Shown: piece by piece, positions 7,675 to 16,377 of the stretch
Numbering within the stretch: the first letter of the stretch is position 1
Layout of the letters: every line of letters begins with the position of its first letter
Assembly (NCBI GenBank): GCA_016710165.1
Contig: JADJLJ010000005.1
Span: 124,001 to 188,000 of the forward strand
Direction: 5' to 3'
Source of the DNA: Chitinophagaceae bacterium
GTDB lineage: Bacteria > Bacteroidota > Bacteroidia > Chitinophagales > Chitinophagaceae
Length of the DNA: 64,000 nucleotides
The notes under the pieces: generated by a model
Databases searched by the model: none
What the model was told of the DNA's origin: nothing
What the model saw: only the letters and a program-made list of their open reading frames with translations
Program-made: the position numbers and the translations under genes

Positions 7675-8720
7675 TTCAATAAAATGCTTTGTGCAGAAAA
7701 ACCCGGGCCAAAACTCAGCATCAGTCCCATCTCGCCCCTGGGTACCCCCCTGTCCAGGAAACGTTCCAGTACATACAGTACGGTCACGCTCGACATGTTG
7801 CCATACTGTTTCAATACTTCCCTTGTATCATCAATATTTTTTCCAAGCGAACCAAACAATTCTTCCACCGTTTGCAGTATTTTTCTTCCGCCGGGATGAA
7901 AAACAAAATTATTGATTTCGCCGATGTTTGAATTGTTCCTTTCCAGGAAAGGATGAACGATCTTCGGAAAATGTGCTGCAATGGTTTCCGGTACGGTCTC
8001 ATCCAGTATCATGCGAAGGCCTGTATTGGTGAGTTTGAAACCCATCATGTATTCCGCATCATAAAAATGATACATTTCTTCCGCAATGATCTCCGGGCCC
8101 TCATCTCCGGGGCAGGAGGATAATAATATGGCAGCGGCGCCGTCGCCGAATATGGCGGCACTTACGATATTGGCCATGGAGAAATCATCGAGTTGGAAAG
8201 TTGCTGTAGGAGATTCCACCGCAACCACGGCCGCCCGTTTGCCGGGATTGGCCTTTAAAAAATTTTTGGCATAAATGATCCCGGAAACACCGGCTGCACA
8301 GCCCATTTCGGTGACCGGCAGGCGTACAATGTCCTGTTTCATCTTTAAGCGGTTCACCAGGTATGCGTCAACCGAGGGGATCATTATCCCGGTGCAGCTT
8401 ACCGTGATCAGGTAATCTATGTCCTGTGCGATCCATCCGGCTTTGTCCAATGCGTTCCGGAGTGACATTTCGGCCAGCTTTGTGCATTCCCGCACATAGA
8501 TGTCGTTCTTTTCTTCAAAGGAGGAATTGGCGAAAACCTCTTCCGGGCCCATTATGGAATACCTTCTGTCCACACCGGCATTGCCAAAGATCTTAATGAC
8601 CTTCCGGATGAATCGTTCGTCTTGTCCTGTCAGCCAATGTTCTATAAGCGGTAATATTTCTGAGGTAGGCCGGGTGTGAGGGGGCAATTGCTTTGCTACG
8701 GTTTTTATTTTTACGCTCAT
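7668..8720 (-). CDS. Type III polyketide synthase (chalcone/stilbene synthase superfamily)
   Basis: 350 residues from ATG 8720, which forms an ATGA overlap with the upstream methyltransferase stop; an earlier in-frame ATG would give a 40-nt overlap and is less likely. The catalytic triad is Cys141 in 'VTEMGCAAGVSG', His275 in 'NFVFHPGGRK' and Asn308 in 'YGNMSSVTV'. The C-terminal 'LSFGPGFSAQ' is the family GFGPG loop. The bacterial homologues of this type make alkylresorcinols, alkylpyrones or related phenolic lipids from fatty acyl starters and malonyl-CoA. The neighbours suggest the starter comes from the operon's own ACP. Confidence 0.92.
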   Translation of the reverse strand: MSVKIKTVAKQLPPHTRPTSEILPLIEHWLTGQDERFIRKVIKIFGNAGVDRRYSIMGPEEVFANSSFEEKNDIYVRECTKLAEMSLRNALDKAGWIAQDIDYLITVSCTGIMIPSVDAYLVNRLKMKQDIVRLPVTEMGCAAGVSGIIYAKNFLKANPGKRAAVVAVESPTATFQLDDFSMANIVSAAIFGDGAAAILLSSCPGDEGPEIIAEEMYHFYDAEYMMGFKLTNTGLRMILDETVPETIAAHFPKIVHPFLERNNSNIGEINNFVFHPGGRKILQTVEELFGSLGKNIDDTREVLKQYGNMSSVTVLYVLERFLDRGVPRGEMGLMLSFGPGFSAQSILLKW

Positions 8721-9427
8721 GTTTTTTTGATTATCCATTGATACCGGAAGGCCCATTTCCAGTGAATTGAACTGGTTGTATCCTTTATTTTTTTACTCAT
8801 ATTCACCAGTTCCTTTTTTTTAAACCCCCTCAGCACAGAGATGGCACCATCTTTTCTTACCATGGGATTCGAAATGAAAATGCTTATGAACCTGAACAGG
8901 TACCAGGCTGTGCTGCTCCGGTGCAGGTCGTTTATAACAATGCCTGTGCTGGCTTTTTCTGCCAGGGATCCCAGCATCCTTTCTATCTCTTCATTTTTAA
9001 AATGGTGAAGGAATAAAGTAGCCAGTGCAATATCATATGCCGGTTCTGGAAACGCATCCGCCAGCACATCCATTTTTAAATAACGGATCTCCGGGTAATT
9101 GGCCGACAACTTCCGGGCATAATTTACGGTAAATTCATTGGCATCGATGCCGGTCAACTTAAAAATGTAATTATTTTTCTTTCCGTATTCCGCTACGGCC
9201 CTCAGCATATCACCACTGCCGCAGCCCAGGTCAATGATAGAAATAGTTGAACCGGCCGGTGTGGACCTCAATAACGCATGCAGGCCCTGGATGGTTGCTT
9301 TGTTCCCACCCAGCCATTTATTTATTGCGGCGATCTGGTCCAGGGTCTTCCGCAGCATTTCGCCTTCCATAGAAAGATCGTCCATGATCTCTGCTTCGGG
9401 GCTCCGGTATGTTGTACGCACGAACAT
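8717..9427 (-). CDS. Class I SAM-dependent methyltransferase
   Basis: 236 residues. SAM-binding motif I is 'IIDLGCGSGDML' and the acidic end of beta2 is 'GIDANEFT'. The start 'RSPEAEIMDD' is typical of methyltransferases next to bacterial type III PKS genes. It is translationally coupled to the PKS through ATGA at 8717-8720 and follows the FAD oxidoreductase by 37 nt. In Streptomyces srsABC a methyltransferase and a flavin hydroxylase modify the alkylresorcinol made by the PKS; the same role is proposed here by analogy. Confidence 0.85.
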   Translation of the reverse strand: MFVRTTYRSPEAEIMDDLSMEGEMLRKTLDQIAAINKWLGGNKATIQGLHALLRSTPAGSTISIIDLGCGSGDMLRAVAEYGKKNNYIFKLTGIDANEFTVNYARKLSANYPEIRYLKMDVLADAFPEPAYDIALATLFLHHFKNEEIERMLGSLAEKASTGIVINDLHRSSTAWYLFRFISIFISNPMVRKDGAISVLRGFKKKELVNMSKKIKDTTSSIHWKWAFRYQWIIKKT

Positions 9428-9464
9428 TTCAGGATCGGTTTAAGTATGTGGCATGTCTATCCAT

Positions 9465-10682
9465 TCAATCCGTTGTTAACTGCAACGGTTTACCATGTGT
9501 ATGTTTTATAATGGCGGGCAATACTCCCGGAATATGTGTCAGGCCATACATGATCAGCCTGGTAAGACCATCTTTGCCAAAAAATGGTTGCACGATCCTG
9601 CCGGTTGTTACCCGGGTCTTGAATGCTGCATTCCACATCCGGTTGTATGCATGTTCCAGTTCAGTGCGGGAAATGGTCTTCTTACTGAAATATTCAAGGA
9701 TCAGTTCCGAAGCTATTTTGGCGCTGTGTATCGCCATGGCCATACCGTTGCCACACAGGGGATGTATCATTCCCGCCGCATCACCACACATCAGCATATG
9801 ACCTTCCACGGTGGTCTTATTGGAAAAAGAAACCTGGCTGATCGTCAGGGGATGCTCAAATACAGGAACAGCATTTTCGAAAATCCTTTTTAAATGGGGA
9901 TTCCTGCAAAGCACTTCCTGCCTGAAGGCCTCCGTATTCCTGTATTGCTGAAAACTACTGTAGTTGGTGATATAACAGGCATTTATATTCCCATTTTCCA
10001 CCTTTGAGATCCCGCAGTAACCGCCTTTAAAATTGTGCAGGGCCACCAGGTCTTCCGGGAAATCGCCTGCCAGGTGTGTCTTTACGGCTACAAAGGGCGA
10101 CCTGTCTTTTATAAATGTCCTTTCCAGCTTTACATCCAGGTTGCTTCTTTTACCGAAAGCACCTATTACACTTCTTGCGGTAAATTCATTTCCATCTTTG
10201 GTCTGCACCCGGAACATGTCATTTTCAAAATGAACATCGGAAACAGTATCCTGCATTACTGAACAACCGTTTTGTACCGCATGCTGAAAAAGAAAATGAT
10301 CCAGTGTATACCGGCTTACCCCAAAGCCGCCCAGGGGAAGTTTTATTTCTGTCGTTTTTCCACGGGTAGTACTCAGTAAGAACCGGTTGATCTTTTTTGC
10401 ACCGGTTGTCATCGGGTCTGCTCCAAGTTGTTGCAGGTAGGGTAATACTTCATTGGAGACATACTCGCCGCAGACCTTATGTTTCGGGTATTCATTTTTC
10501 TCGATAAGTATAACCGATAAACCGGCTTTGGATAAATGGATGGCACTCACCAGGCCGGCAAGTCCTCCGCCAATGATGATAATATCTGTTGCATTGCTGT
10601 TCAAAAGACCGTTAAAGCTGGTTCCGGGTACCGGTTTAAAAATTTGTTTAAAAGTACATTCAAATCTGCGTATGTCTTTCAA
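9465..10682 (-). CDS. FAD-dependent oxidoreductase, geranylgeranyl-reductase-like
   Basis: Up to 405 residues. FAD-binding motifs are 'IIIIGGGLAGLVSAIHL' near residues 34-50, 'KHKVCGEYVS', and 'LMCGDAAGMIHPLCGNGMAMA', as in the geranylgeranyl reductase / aromatic hydroxylase group. First gene of the polyketide operon, so probably an oxidative tailoring step (hydroxylation or quinone formation) on the polyketide. The start is uncertain: about 27 residues precede the normal family start, and TTG at 10604 ('MNSNATDIIIIGGG') is an alternative, with a weak -7-like box at 10649-10656. Confidence 0.85.
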   Translation of the reverse strand: MKDIRRFECTFKQIFKPVPGTSFNGLLNSNATDIIIIGGGLAGLVSAIHLSKAGLSVILIEKNEYPKHKVCGEYVSNEVLPYLQQLGADPMTTGAKKINRFLLSTTRGKTTEIKLPLGGFGVSRYTLDHFLFQHAVQNGCSVMQDTVSDVHFENDMFRVQTKDGNEFTARSVIGAFGKRSNLDVKLERTFIKDRSPFVAVKTHLAGDFPEDLVALHNFKGGYCGISKVENGNINACYITNYSSFQQYRNTEAFRQEVLCRNPHLKRIFENAVPVFEHPLTISQVSFSNKTTVEGHMLMCGDAAGMIHPLCGNGMAMAIHSAKIASELILEYFSKKTISRTELEHAYNRMWNAAFKTRVTTGRIVQPFFGKDGLTRLIMYGLTHIPGVLPAIIKHTHGKPLQLTTD

Positions 10683-10792
10683 ACAACTGGGCTATTTTTT
10701 TACCGGCAGGTTTGGGTATCGACGGGAAAGTTAAAAAACTGTAAAAACACATCACTGTCATTCATGCGACAATCCGTATATCTACTGCCCTT

Positions 10793-10800
10793 TATTTTTG
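10793..10800 (+). promoter_or_regulatory. Bacteroidota -7 promoter element for the DM13 lipoprotein
   Basis: TATTTTTG matches TAnnTTTG, 19 nt before ATG 10820. Confidence 0.5.
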
Positions 10801-10819
10801 ACATCAAAATAAAATACGC

Positions 10820-11281
10820 ATGAAAAGATTTTTCCACTTACCCGTCATTTGCTTTGTGGCCGGAATGACATTCCTGGCATCCTGTAAAAAAAATACGATT
10901 CCTTCCAATGGTAATGAGGTTATCGTTAACCCGGGCGACAGCACCCAGCCGGTGATCTTATACAGCGGCAGCTTAACCGGGGGCGAGGCCGGCGACCAGG
11001 CAAGGGGAGATGTGACCATTGAAAAGGTGGGCACTAAAAAATACCTGGTGTTCAGGAATTTCAACTCCAACAACGGGCCGGACGTTCATGTATATTTTTC
11101 CAAAACAATCGGAAGCCATGCATCGCCCCCTACGGAGTACAAAGACCTTGGTTTTCCGAAGTATACCAGCGGCACGTTCAATTACGAACTGCTGACGGAA
11201 CCGGATATTGCCAATTATAAATATGTGCTTATCTGGTGTGCCCGGTACAGGATCCAGTTTGGGTACACAGAATTAAAATAA
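10820..11281 (+). CDS. DM13 domain lipoprotein
   Basis: 153 residues. A lipoprotein signal peptide ends at 'FLASC' (Cys22), so the mature protein is lipid-anchored. The body matches the DM13 domain: 'LYSGSLTGGEAGDQARGDV', 'FNSNNGPDVHVYFSK' and 'NYKYVLIWCARYRIQFGYTEL' with the conserved late Cys. DM13 domains are thought to take part in redox reactions. It is followed 31 nt later by an outer-membrane barrel gene and then YceI; the three may form one unit. Promoter at 10793-10800. Confidence 0.82.
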   Translation: MKRFFHLPVICFVAGMTFLASCKKNTIPSNGNEVIVNPGDSTQPVILYSGSLTGGEAGDQARGDVTIEKVGTKKYLVFRNFNSNNGPDVHVYFSKTIGSHASPPTEYKDLGFPKYTSGTFNYELLTEPDIANYKYVLIWCARYRIQFGYTELK

Positions 11282-11312
11282 CAATCAACCCGTTAACCTT
11301 TCAATTTAATGT

Positions 11313-12047
11313 ATGAAAAAGAACCTGGTACTTATCATTTCTGTTATCTTTTTATCGGCATCGGCAACTGCCCAGAAAAAAAACAAAAGGCCGGTTGACC
11401 GGTTTGCTGATCTTACGGTGGGCATTGGGGCTTCCCAGGTAACCGGATCCCTTTCCTATGTGCATAACTGGAAATTTGGAAAACGAAAAAAATGGGAACT
11501 TGGCCTGGGTGCCCGGTACTCGGGTTATTTTGGAACGGACCTGTACTACCGGACTGCCCCCGCAAAGCTAACCAGCGGCAAAACGGATCCAACGGTGCTG
11601 TTTACCGAAGATATTGAAGAGAACATTGATTCGGTATTATTTCCAAAGTCACAGGTGAACTCTTTCAATATCTCTCTCAACATTGGTTATAATTTCACCA
11701 AAAGATTCTCGGCAGGTTTGAATATTGACCTGGCCGGTTTCACCGTTGGTAAAAAACAGGATGGGATCTATTACGGGAACAATTTTGCAACCGGCGTACC
11801 GGTAACTGCAAAGCCTACCGGTTTTAATCTTTTGTTAATTAGTGATAATGACAAGGGCTCGCTGAACAGTGAATTGTTCGGTCGTTATACGTGGAATGAT
11901 TCTTGGGGGGTGAAACTGGGTATCCAGTTTTATTTTGCCGAGTTCACAACGGATACAAAGGTTCAGACCACACCAGGCGGTGATGTAAATGACCGGTTCC
12001 GGAAAAAGATGCTGGGGGCCGGGTTGGGAGTGACCTATAAATTTTAA
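11313..12047 (+). CDS. Outer-membrane beta-barrel protein, unknown function
   Basis: 244 residues with a signal peptide ('LIISVIFLSASATAQ') and alternating amphipathic strands ending in the aromatic C-terminus 'GLGVTYKF', as expected for an outer-membrane barrel. No substrate or enzyme motif is seen. It lies between the DM13 lipoprotein and YceI genes on the same strand. The specific family is not recognised. Confidence 0.65.
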   Translation: MKKNLVLIISVIFLSASATAQKKNKRPVDRFADLTVGIGASQVTGSLSYVHNWKFGKRKKWELGLGARYSGYFGTDLYYRTAPAKLTSGKTDPTVLFTEDIEENIDSVLFPKSQVNSFNISLNIGYNFTKRFSAGLNIDLAGFTVGKKQDGIYYGNNFATGVPVTAKPTGFNLLLISDNDKGSLNSELFGRYTWNDSWGVKLGIQFYFAEFTTDTKVQTTPGGDVNDRFRKKMLGAGLGVTYKF

Positions 12048-12081
12048 AAGCGAACCGGCTGTTTTTAATTAATTTTAGTAG

Positions 12082-12594
12082 ATGAAAAAACTCCTTACAT
12101 TCCTTATCTTTTTAACAGGAATCCCGGGCCTTGCACAAGCGCAATTGGTATTAACCCCGGTTGATGCAGGAAGCAACGTGCATTTCGTGATAAAGAACTT
12201 CGGCATTAAGACCCGGGGGGATCTGAAGGGGTTGAAAGGAACGATCCGGTTTGCCCCGGAAAATTTAGCTGCCAGCAGTTTTGATGTATCCGTAGATGCC
12301 AACAGCATTGATACGGATAATGAAAGCAGGGATAATCACCTCCGCCAGGCTGAGTATTTTAATGTAGCCACCCATAAGACCATCCATTTTAAAAGCACGA
12401 AAGTTGTGCTGTCATCGGTTGCCGGCAGGTATTACATGTACGGTGACCTTACCATCAAAGGCGTTACCAGGCCGGTTGAATTTGGCTTTGGTGTCAGCCC
12501 CAAAGACGGGGATATGTTTTTGAGGGTGAATTCGGTATCAACCGGAGAGATTTTGGTGTGGGTGGGAGCAGCATTTCCCTGTCGGATAAGCTGA
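12082..12594 (+). CDS. YceI family protein, C-terminus frameshifted
   Basis: A signal peptide ('FLIFLTGIPGLAQA') leads into a YceI lipocalin-like domain ('NVHFVIKNFGIKTRGDLKGL', 'IDTDNESRDNHLR', 'LTIKGVTRPVEF'). YceI proteins bind isoprenoid or other lipid molecules in the periplasm. After about residue 145 the frame goes wrong ('FLRVNSVSTGEILVW'). The next frame restores the family ending: 'EGEFGINRRDFGVGG' then 'SISLSDKLTVSLSVLAKK', with stop at 12624-12626. One missing T in the run 12517-12521 explains this, so the intended gene is 12082-12626. Confidence 0.82.
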   Translation: MKKLLTFLIFLTGIPGLAQAQLVLTPVDAGSNVHFVIKNFGIKTRGDLKGLKGTIRFAPENLAASSFDVSVDANSIDTDNESRDNHLRQAEYFNVATHKTIHFKSTKVVLSSVAGRYYMYGDLTIKGVTRPVEFGFGVSPKDGDMFLRVNSVSTGEILVWVGAAFPCRIS

Positions 12595-12679
12595 CCGTTT
12601 CGCTTTCTGTATTAGCAAAAAAATAATTTTCATTCCCCATTTCCATTCGCATGAATGGCAGGATATTGTTCCTGCTTGT

Positions 12680-12687
12680 TATCTTTG
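12680..12687 (+). promoter_or_regulatory. Bacteroidota -7 promoter element for the LysE-type transporter
   Basis: TATCTTTG matches TAnnTTTG and lies 5 nt before ATG 12692, so the message would have almost no leader. Confidence 0.5.
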
Positions 12688-12691
12688 CCCG

Positions 12692-13369
12692 ATGCCAAAA
12701 TTGTTCCAGATCTTTGGATGGGGTCTTCTCATCAGTTTCCTGGGTTCATTGCCCCTCGGTACACTGAACGTGGCTGCCATGCAGATCGGCATCCAGGAAA
12801 GCATCATGAATGCCCTGTATTTTTCCTTTGGTTCTTTGCTGGTTGAAATGATCTATGTGCGCATCTCCCTGGTGGGTATCGACTGGGTACGTAAACAGGA
12901 AAAACTGATGAAGGCCATGGAATGGATCACCCTGTTCATCATCATTGCACTGGCAGCAGGCAGTTTCATTGCAGCACTCCGGGACGGGGCCACTGAAAAA
13001 AATGTGATGCTGCAGAACAACATGCACCGTTTTGTGCTCGGGATGTTCATGTGTGCCATCAACCCCGTTCAGATCCCTTTCTGGTTTGGGTGGAGTACCA
13101 TATTATTCAGTAAAAAAGTACTGGAACCCCGGCAAAGCCATTACAATATTTACATCATCGGTATTGGGTTGGGTACCCTGGCCGGTAATGCCGTTTTTAT
13201 TTTCGGAGGCAGGTGGCTGGTTCAGCGTATCGCCAACAGCCAGGAATACCTGAACTGGGTCATCGGCGGCATATTTGCCATCACGGCCATCATACAGGCC
13301 ATAAAAATGATCCGGCATAAGGATGCCGTACATAAATTCACCCACGCGGAGGAGGATAACAGGGGCTGA
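12692..13369 (+). CDS. LysE family translocator
   Basis: 225 residues with about six membrane segments. The first helix carries 'FLGSLPLGTLNVAAMQIG', the LysE/RhtB signature in which a GxLN/GPxN-like motif starts the pore region, and 'CAINPVQIPFWFGW' resembles the second half-motif. These proteins export amino acids or similar small molecules through the inner membrane. Substrate cannot be told from sequence. It converges on the cupin gene. Confidence 0.72.
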   Translation: MPKLFQIFGWGLLISFLGSLPLGTLNVAAMQIGIQESIMNALYFSFGSLLVEMIYVRISLVGIDWVRKQEKLMKAMEWITLFIIIALAAGSFIAALRDGATEKNVMLQNNMHRFVLGMFMCAINPVQIPFWFGWSTILFSKKVLEPRQSHYNIYIIGIGLGTLAGNAVFIFGGRWLVQRIANSQEYLNWVIGGIFAITAIIQAIKMIRHKDAVHKFTHAEEDNRG

Positions 13370-13389
13370 AAAAAAACATGCTGTACGAA

Positions 13390-13722
13390 TCAGTCCACAA
13401 TAAACAAACGGCATCCGTTTTCCGTCCTGCTGCGGTGAGCCTCACAGTTATCGCCTACATGATAGGTCATGCCTTGGGAAAGAGTGAATTCCCTGCCGTC
13501 TTCCAGCTCCGTTATCATTTCCCCGGAGATGCAGTAAATGATATGCCCTTTTTTGCACCAGTGGTCGGCAAAATACCCCGCAGAATATTCCACCATCCGT
13601 ACCCGGATATCGCCCATCCTGAAGACCCTCCGGTGTGCCATGCCCGTGGTGCCCGTATGTTCTTCCTTTTCAATACCCGACCAGTCAAGCGTTTGGAAGG
13701 GGAAGGCTTTAATTTCCATCAT
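13390..13722 (-). CDS. DHCW-motif cupin fold protein
   Basis: 110 residues. A single small cupin barrel with 'YFADHWCKKGHIIYCISGEMI' (the DHxC/W-type motif and metal-binding His) and 'GMTYHVGDNCEAHRS' as the second cupin motif. Soluble and probably metal-binding; the reaction is unknown. It is convergent with the LysE-type gene (20 nt between the stops). Confidence 0.75.
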   Translation of the reverse strand: MMEIKAFPFQTLDWSGIEKEEHTGTTGMAHRRVFRMGDIRVRMVEYSAGYFADHWCKKGHIIYCISGEMITELEDGREFTLSQGMTYHVGDNCEAHRSRTENGCRLFIVD

Positions 13723-13770
13723 ACTTTTATTTGGTTTCTAAATTAACAAAATTTCATAAGCTGTCTCGGT

Positions 13771-13878
13771 TTGTCATGTTATCCGCCAGTTGGCGGAGAA
13801 ACATTTGACGGGCTCTTGTTCAGTTGTCAGCCTTAGTATAGCAGCCTGGCAGATTCCTCGTGCCTCGGAATGACAAAC
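13771..13878. repeat. Interspersed intergenic repeat with short hairpin
   Basis: Begins with GTCATGTTATCC and ends with CCTCGGAATGAC, so the ends are imperfect inverted repeats built on GTCAT/ATGAC. It contains a perfect 7-bp stem TCCGCCA/TGGCGGA at 13782-13797. It resembles the other GTCAT...ATGAC element at 50257-50327 and looks like a member of a genome-wide family. Confidence 0.5.
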
Positions 13879-13935
13879 TTAGTCAGCAGAAAAAATATTC
13901 TTCCACTGTTTAAATTAGTATTTTCGGGGTTCCTC

Positions 13936-15282
13936 ATGTACGCCATTGTAGATATCGAAACAACGGGTGGCTATGCTTCTGCCCACGGTATCACCGAGAT
14001 CTCGGTGTATGTGCATGATGGACAAAAAGTAGTAAAGCATTTTGAGACACTCATCAACCCGCAGCAGGATATTCCCCGTTACATTACCGCACTTACAGGC
14101 ATCGATAATGAGATGGTGGCCGATGCACCGGTATTTGATGAAATTGCCGATGTGCTGTTTGAGATCCTTCATGAGAACATATTTGTGGCCCATAACGTGA
14201 ACTTTGATTATTCCTTCATCAGGCACCATCTTAAGGGATCGGGTTATGACCTCACCTCAAAAAAATTATGTACCGTTCGTTTGGGCAAGCGGGTATTTCC
14301 CGGGCTGCCTTCCTATAGCCTGGGTAATCTCTGCCGTTCTTTAAAGATCCATATCGAGAACAGGCACCGGGCGGGAGGGGATGCAAAAGCCACGGTCAGG
14401 TTGTTCGAATTCATGCTGGCCAACGGCGCCCAAAATCATATTGACCAGATGCTGAAGAAGAGTTCTGCCGAGCAATGGCTTCCGCTGAACCTTGATAAAG
14501 CCCTTATTGACAAACTGCCACCCAGGCCGGGTGTTTATTATTTCCATAACAACAAGGACAAGATCATTTATGTAGGCAAGGCCATCAACCTGAAGAAAAG
14601 GGTAAGCAGTCATTTTACCCAAAATGATCCCGACCCCAAGCGCCAGAATTTTATACGGAATGTGCACAAGGTATCGTATAAGCAATGTGCCACCGAACTG
14701 GAAGCGATCGTTCTGGAAAGTACGGAGATAAAGCGGCTGTGGCCCCGGTATAATAAAAGCCAGAAGCAGCCGCTTCAGAAATATGCCCTGTATTCCTTTG
14801 AAGACAGCCGGGGGTATATGCGGCTGGCCATTGATAAGAAGAAAAAGAACCTGCCCCCGCTCTATAATTTCAACCTGCTGAATGAAGGGCTTGTACTGGT
14901 AAAGAAAATGGTGGAGGAGTTTGAACTGAATGCAAAACTCTGTTTTTTGGATAAGACAGCTTTTACCAAAGCGGAGGAAAAAAAACTGGAACCTCCTGTG
15001 CTGTACAATGAAAAGATCCGGAAGGCGATCGGGGCATTGAATGAACAGTTGCCCACGTTTGCATTGGTTGATGAGGGGATCAACCCGGGCGAAAAGCTAT
15101 GCCTGCTGGTGGAACGGGGCTGTTTCTGGGGCATGGGCCACCTGCCTGCGTCTTATCCAATAGCATCATCGGCAGATCTGAAGAATATTTTAAACCCTTT
15201 TGCAGACAACGATATCATACGCAATAATATTTTTTCTTTTGCAGAAGCAAATCCCGGTAAGCGGATAATGCTGGATAATTGA
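13936..15282 (+). CDS. DEDDh exonuclease fused to GIY-YIG nuclease domain
   Basis: 448 residues from ATG 13936 ('MYAIVDIETTGG'), the normal start of an epsilon-type exonuclease; the frame is open to 13870 but those 22 residues overlap a repeat. Exonuclease residues: Asp6 and Glu8 (DIET), 'AHNVNFD' near 86-91, and 'HRAGGDA' near 144-150. A GIY-YIG domain follows at about 199-228 ('PGVYYFHNNKDKIIYVGKA'), like the N-terminus of UvrC or Cho. The pair is known in bacterial repair nucleases. Likely cuts damaged DNA; the exact role is inferred. Confidence 0.85.
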   Translation: MYAIVDIETTGGYASAHGITEISVYVHDGQKVVKHFETLINPQQDIPRYITALTGIDNEMVADAPVFDEIADVLFEILHENIFVAHNVNFDYSFIRHHLKGSGYDLTSKKLCTVRLGKRVFPGLPSYSLGNLCRSLKIHIENRHRAGGDAKATVRLFEFMLANGAQNHIDQMLKKSSAEQWLPLNLDKALIDKLPPRPGVYYFHNNKDKIIYVGKAINLKKRVSSHFTQNDPDPKRQNFIRNVHKVSYKQCATELEAIVLESTEIKRLWPRYNKSQKQPLQKYALYSFEDSRGYMRLAIDKKKKNLPPLYNFNLLNEGLVLVKKMVEEFELNAKLCFLDKTAFTKAEEKKLEPPVLYNEKIRKAIGALNEQLPTFALVDEGINPGEKLCLLVERGCFWGMGHLPASYPIASSADLKNILNPFADNDIIRNNIFSFAEANPGKRIMLDN

Positions 15283-15316
15283 CCTGGCTGATTTTGAAAA
15301 CCTAATACCTTGTACG

Positions 15317-16330
15317 TTGCAGACAGCGCTTTACAACCTGAAGATACAAAAACGGATCGCTGCTTTATCGGTTGTCTTATTGATCATCAAAACAATTGCC
15401 TGGTACCTGACGGGGTCTGTTGCTATTTTAACAGACGCATTCGAAAGTATTGTGAACGTAGTTGCCGGTTTTATAGGTGTATACAGCCTTTATGTATCTG
15501 CCAAGCCCATCGACAAGGATCATCCATACGGTCATGGAAAAGCTGAATTCATTTCGGCAGCCATTGAAGGAACAATGATAACCATTGCCGGGCTCATCAT
15601 CATTTATGAAGCGCTGAATAACCTCATTCACCCGCACGAGATAAATAAACTGGATTATGGGATCATCCTCACGGCAGCTACCGGGCTGGTGAATTATATT
15701 GCCGGGTACTTCTGTATCAAGACCGGGAGAAAGAATAATTCCCTGGCATTGATCTCAAGCGGTAAGCACCTGCAATCCGATACCTGGACAACGATGGGTA
15801 TTGTGGCAGGCCTACTCCTCCTTTTGCTTACCGGCCTGGACTGGATCGACAGTGTGATAGCCATCCTGTTCTCTGTGTTCATCATTTACACCGGGTACAA
15901 GATCACAAGAAGTTCTGTGGCTGGCATCATGGATGAAGCGGATACGGCGTTGCTGGATAAGCTGGTGCATATGCTGAATGCAAACAGAAGGGAGAACTGG
16001 GTTGACCTGCATAACCTGCGGATCATAAAGTACGGCAGCCGGCTGCATCTTGATTGCCATCTTACGGTGCCCTGGTACCTGAATGTACATGAAGCACATC
16101 GGGAGATCGATGCATTGTCCGGGTTGGTAAAAAAAGAATTCGGGGAATCGGTGGAGCTGTTTGTTCATTCGGATGGCTGCCTTGATTTTTCCTGCAGCAT
16201 CTGTACAAAAGCTGATTGTCATGTGCGCAAATTCCCGTTTGAGAAGAAAGTGGAATGGACCATGGAGAATATCTTAAGTAATAATAAGCACCGGCTTGCC
16301 CGGGAAGAGAATAAACCATTTAAAAAGTAA
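15317..16330 (+). CDS. Cation diffusion facilitator family transporter
   Basis: 337 residues, starting at TTG 15317 because no ATG lies before the first membrane helix. Membrane helices carry the CDF metal-site motifs 'LTDAFESIVNV' and 'HPYGHGKAEFISA', and 'HLQSDTWTTMG' in helix V, giving the D/H-rich site for divalent cations such as Zn or Co. A C-terminal cytoplasmic domain ends with four cysteines in 'CLDFSCSICTKADC' (C-x4-C-x2-C-x4-C), a likely extra metal-binding site. Followed by a hairpin terminator. Confidence 0.87.
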   Translation: MQTALYNLKIQKRIAALSVVLLIIKTIAWYLTGSVAILTDAFESIVNVVAGFIGVYSLYVSAKPIDKDHPYGHGKAEFISAAIEGTMITIAGLIIIYEALNNLIHPHEINKLDYGIILTAATGLVNYIAGYFCIKTGRKNNSLALISSGKHLQSDTWTTMGIVAGLLLLLLTGLDWIDSVIAILFSVFIIYTGYKITRSSVAGIMDEADTALLDKLVHMLNANRRENWVDLHNLRIIKYGSRLHLDCHLTVPWYLNVHEAHREIDALSGLVKKEFGESVELFVHSDGCLDFSCSICTKADCHVRKFPFEKKVEWTMENILSNNKHRLAREENKPFKK

Positions 16331-16358
16331 AAGCCGTTCCCAGCTGGAAACGGCTTTT
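16329..16358. terminator. Bidirectional hairpin terminator
   Basis: AAAAGCCGTTCC pairs with GGAAACGGCTTTT around CAGCT, with one bulge, and ends in T on one strand and A on the other. It lies between the convergent CDF transporter and beta-helix genes and can serve both. Confidence 0.75.
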
Positions 16359-16377
16359 AGTATAAATTCCGGGTATG

